DNA of 5,870 nucleotides, from assembly GCA_038521825.1 (NCBI GenBank), contig JBCBKL010000056.1, positions 1 through 5,870 on the forward strand, read 5' to 3'. The stretch is from JBCBKL01 sp038521825 (lineage in GTDB: Bacteria; Pseudomonadota; Alphaproteobacteria; Rhodobacterales; Rhodobacteraceae). Below, in pieces: positions 5,202 through 5,870 of this stretch. A program made the position numbers and the translations under genes. The notes under the pieces are model-generated. The model did not search any database and was not told the DNA's origin. It worked only from the letters and a program-made list of their open reading frames with translations. Position 1 is the stretch's first letter. The number at the start of each line of letters is the position of its first letter.

Positions 5202-5870
5202 TCAGTTTGAGTTCGGGATGTCTTGGGACCAAGGTACCGATGGCCGCATGATGTCGACGAGGAAGTCTATGAAGACGCGAGCTTTCGGCGGAAGGGTGGC
5301 GCCGGCGTAGAGGGCATAGATGCCGGTCTCTGGCACTGGCCATTCGGGCAAGACGGGGACGAGCTTTCCGCCGCGAAGACCGTCGGCGGCGACGAAATCG
5401 GCGAGGAGCGCCACCCCTTGGCCCGCGAGCGCCGCTTCATAGAGCACGAAGGCGTCGTTCGATCGAAGCCATGGCGCCACCGGCACCCGGTGTTCCGTGC
5501 CGTCGCGCTCGAGCGACCACGCATCACCACCCTTGAGGTGGGAGAAGTGAAGCAGTCGATGCCTAGACAAATCCTCGGGCGTGCGAAGCGGCGGCGCCTC
5601 GGCCAAATACGAGGGGGCAGCGACAAGCCGACGCGTGTTCGGGGCGAGATAGCGGGCGCGCAGACTGGTGTCGGCTAGACGCCCGATCCTGATCGCGACG
5701 TCGATCCGCTCCTCGACCACATCGACGTATGTGTCGGAGTACGCGATATCGAGGCGGATTTCCGGGTGTTCCGCCAGGAACTTGGGCAATGTTCCCGTCA
5801 GGTGCAGTCTCGAGAAGGTCGTCGGCGCCGCAACGCGTAGAAGACCCGTTGGTCGCCCCCCGAGCGAACT
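5202..5870 (-). CDS. LysR-family transcriptional regulator (5' partial, effector domain)
   Basis: The visible 222 residues are the effector-binding domain of a LysR-type regulator; the N-terminal winged helix-turn-helix lies beyond the right edge. The frame is open to base 5870. It begins SSLGGRPTGLLRVAAPTTFS, the usual opening of the effector domain (the xGxLRVxAPxxFx pattern). It continues LPKFLAEHPEIRLDI, VEERIDVAIRIGRLADTSL, a region with LVAAPSYL, EAALAGQGVALLADF near the ligand-binding fold, and LVPVLPEWPVPETGIYALY near the end. A TTG at 5789 opens a shorter frame but lies inside the domain and is not the start. The sequence is typical of the large CrgA/AphB-like group that acts on aldehyde, aromatic and redox genes. 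It is transcribed toward the dehydrogenase operon but separated by 486 bases, so control of that operon is possible but unproven. Confidence 0.93.
   Translation of the reverse strand, partial: SSLGGRPTGLLRVAAPTTFSRLHLTGTLPKFLAEHPEIRLDIAYSDTYVDVVEERIDVAIRIGRLADTSLRARYLAPNTRRLVAAPSYLAEAPPLRTPEDLSRHRLLHFSHLKGGDAWSLERDGTEHRVPVAPWLRSNDAFVLYEAALAGQGVALLADFVAADGLRGGKLVPVLPEWPVPETGIYALYAGATLPPKARVFIDFLVDIMRPSVPWSQDIPNSN

Noticed and set aside
5787..5789. TTG as the start of the LysR protein
   Set aside because: Upstream codons in the same frame read as the conserved beginning of the LysR effector domain, so the gene continues past the right edge.

Overview
The window reads as a chromosomal or plasmid segment of a GC-rich Gram-negative bacterium, most likely an alphaproteobacterium. 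This is inferred from the codon use, the style of the LysR and cytochrome proteins, and an IS6-family element of a type common in that class. No taxonomic marker gene is present, so the assignment is tentative.

Layout from left to right: (1) bases 3-1664, plus strand, a sigma-54-dependent activator (PAS, AAA+, Fis-type HTH) whose N-terminus lies outside the window. (2) 1665-1953, a gene-free spacer with no recognisable content. (3) 1954-2765, an 812-bp IS6-family insertion sequence. Its single minus-strand transposase gene is dead, with an in-frame amber codon and a one-base deletion. A second, slightly diverged copy of its transposase-proximal end lies just outside it at 2776-2805. (4) 2872-4715, minus strand, a two-gene operon encoding a secreted PQQ-type sugar/sorbosone dehydrogenase and a periplasmic di-haem cytochrome c. 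The two genes overlap by ATGA. (5) 4716-5201, a gene-poor spacer with two palindromes. (6) 5202-5870, minus strand, the effector-binding part of a LysR-type regulator cut off by the right edge.

How the genes could work together: the dehydrogenase would oxidise a sugar or aldehyde in the periplasm using PQQ. The cytochrome is the obvious electron acceptor, passing electrons to the respiratory chain. The LysR gene lies upstream of the operon in the same direction. The sigma-54 activator converges on the operon from the other side and is separated from it by the IS. Whether either regulator controls the operon cannot be read from the sequence: no convincing sigma-54 (-24/-12) promoter was found in front of the dehydrogenase.

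I see no clearly new biological system. The points most worth a second look are the His/Cys-rich insert in the PAS domain, the GSFTGA form of the sigma-54 contact loop, the doubled IS end, and the translationally coupled dehydrogenase-cytochrome pair. There are no tRNA, rRNA, CRISPR or riboswitch signatures.
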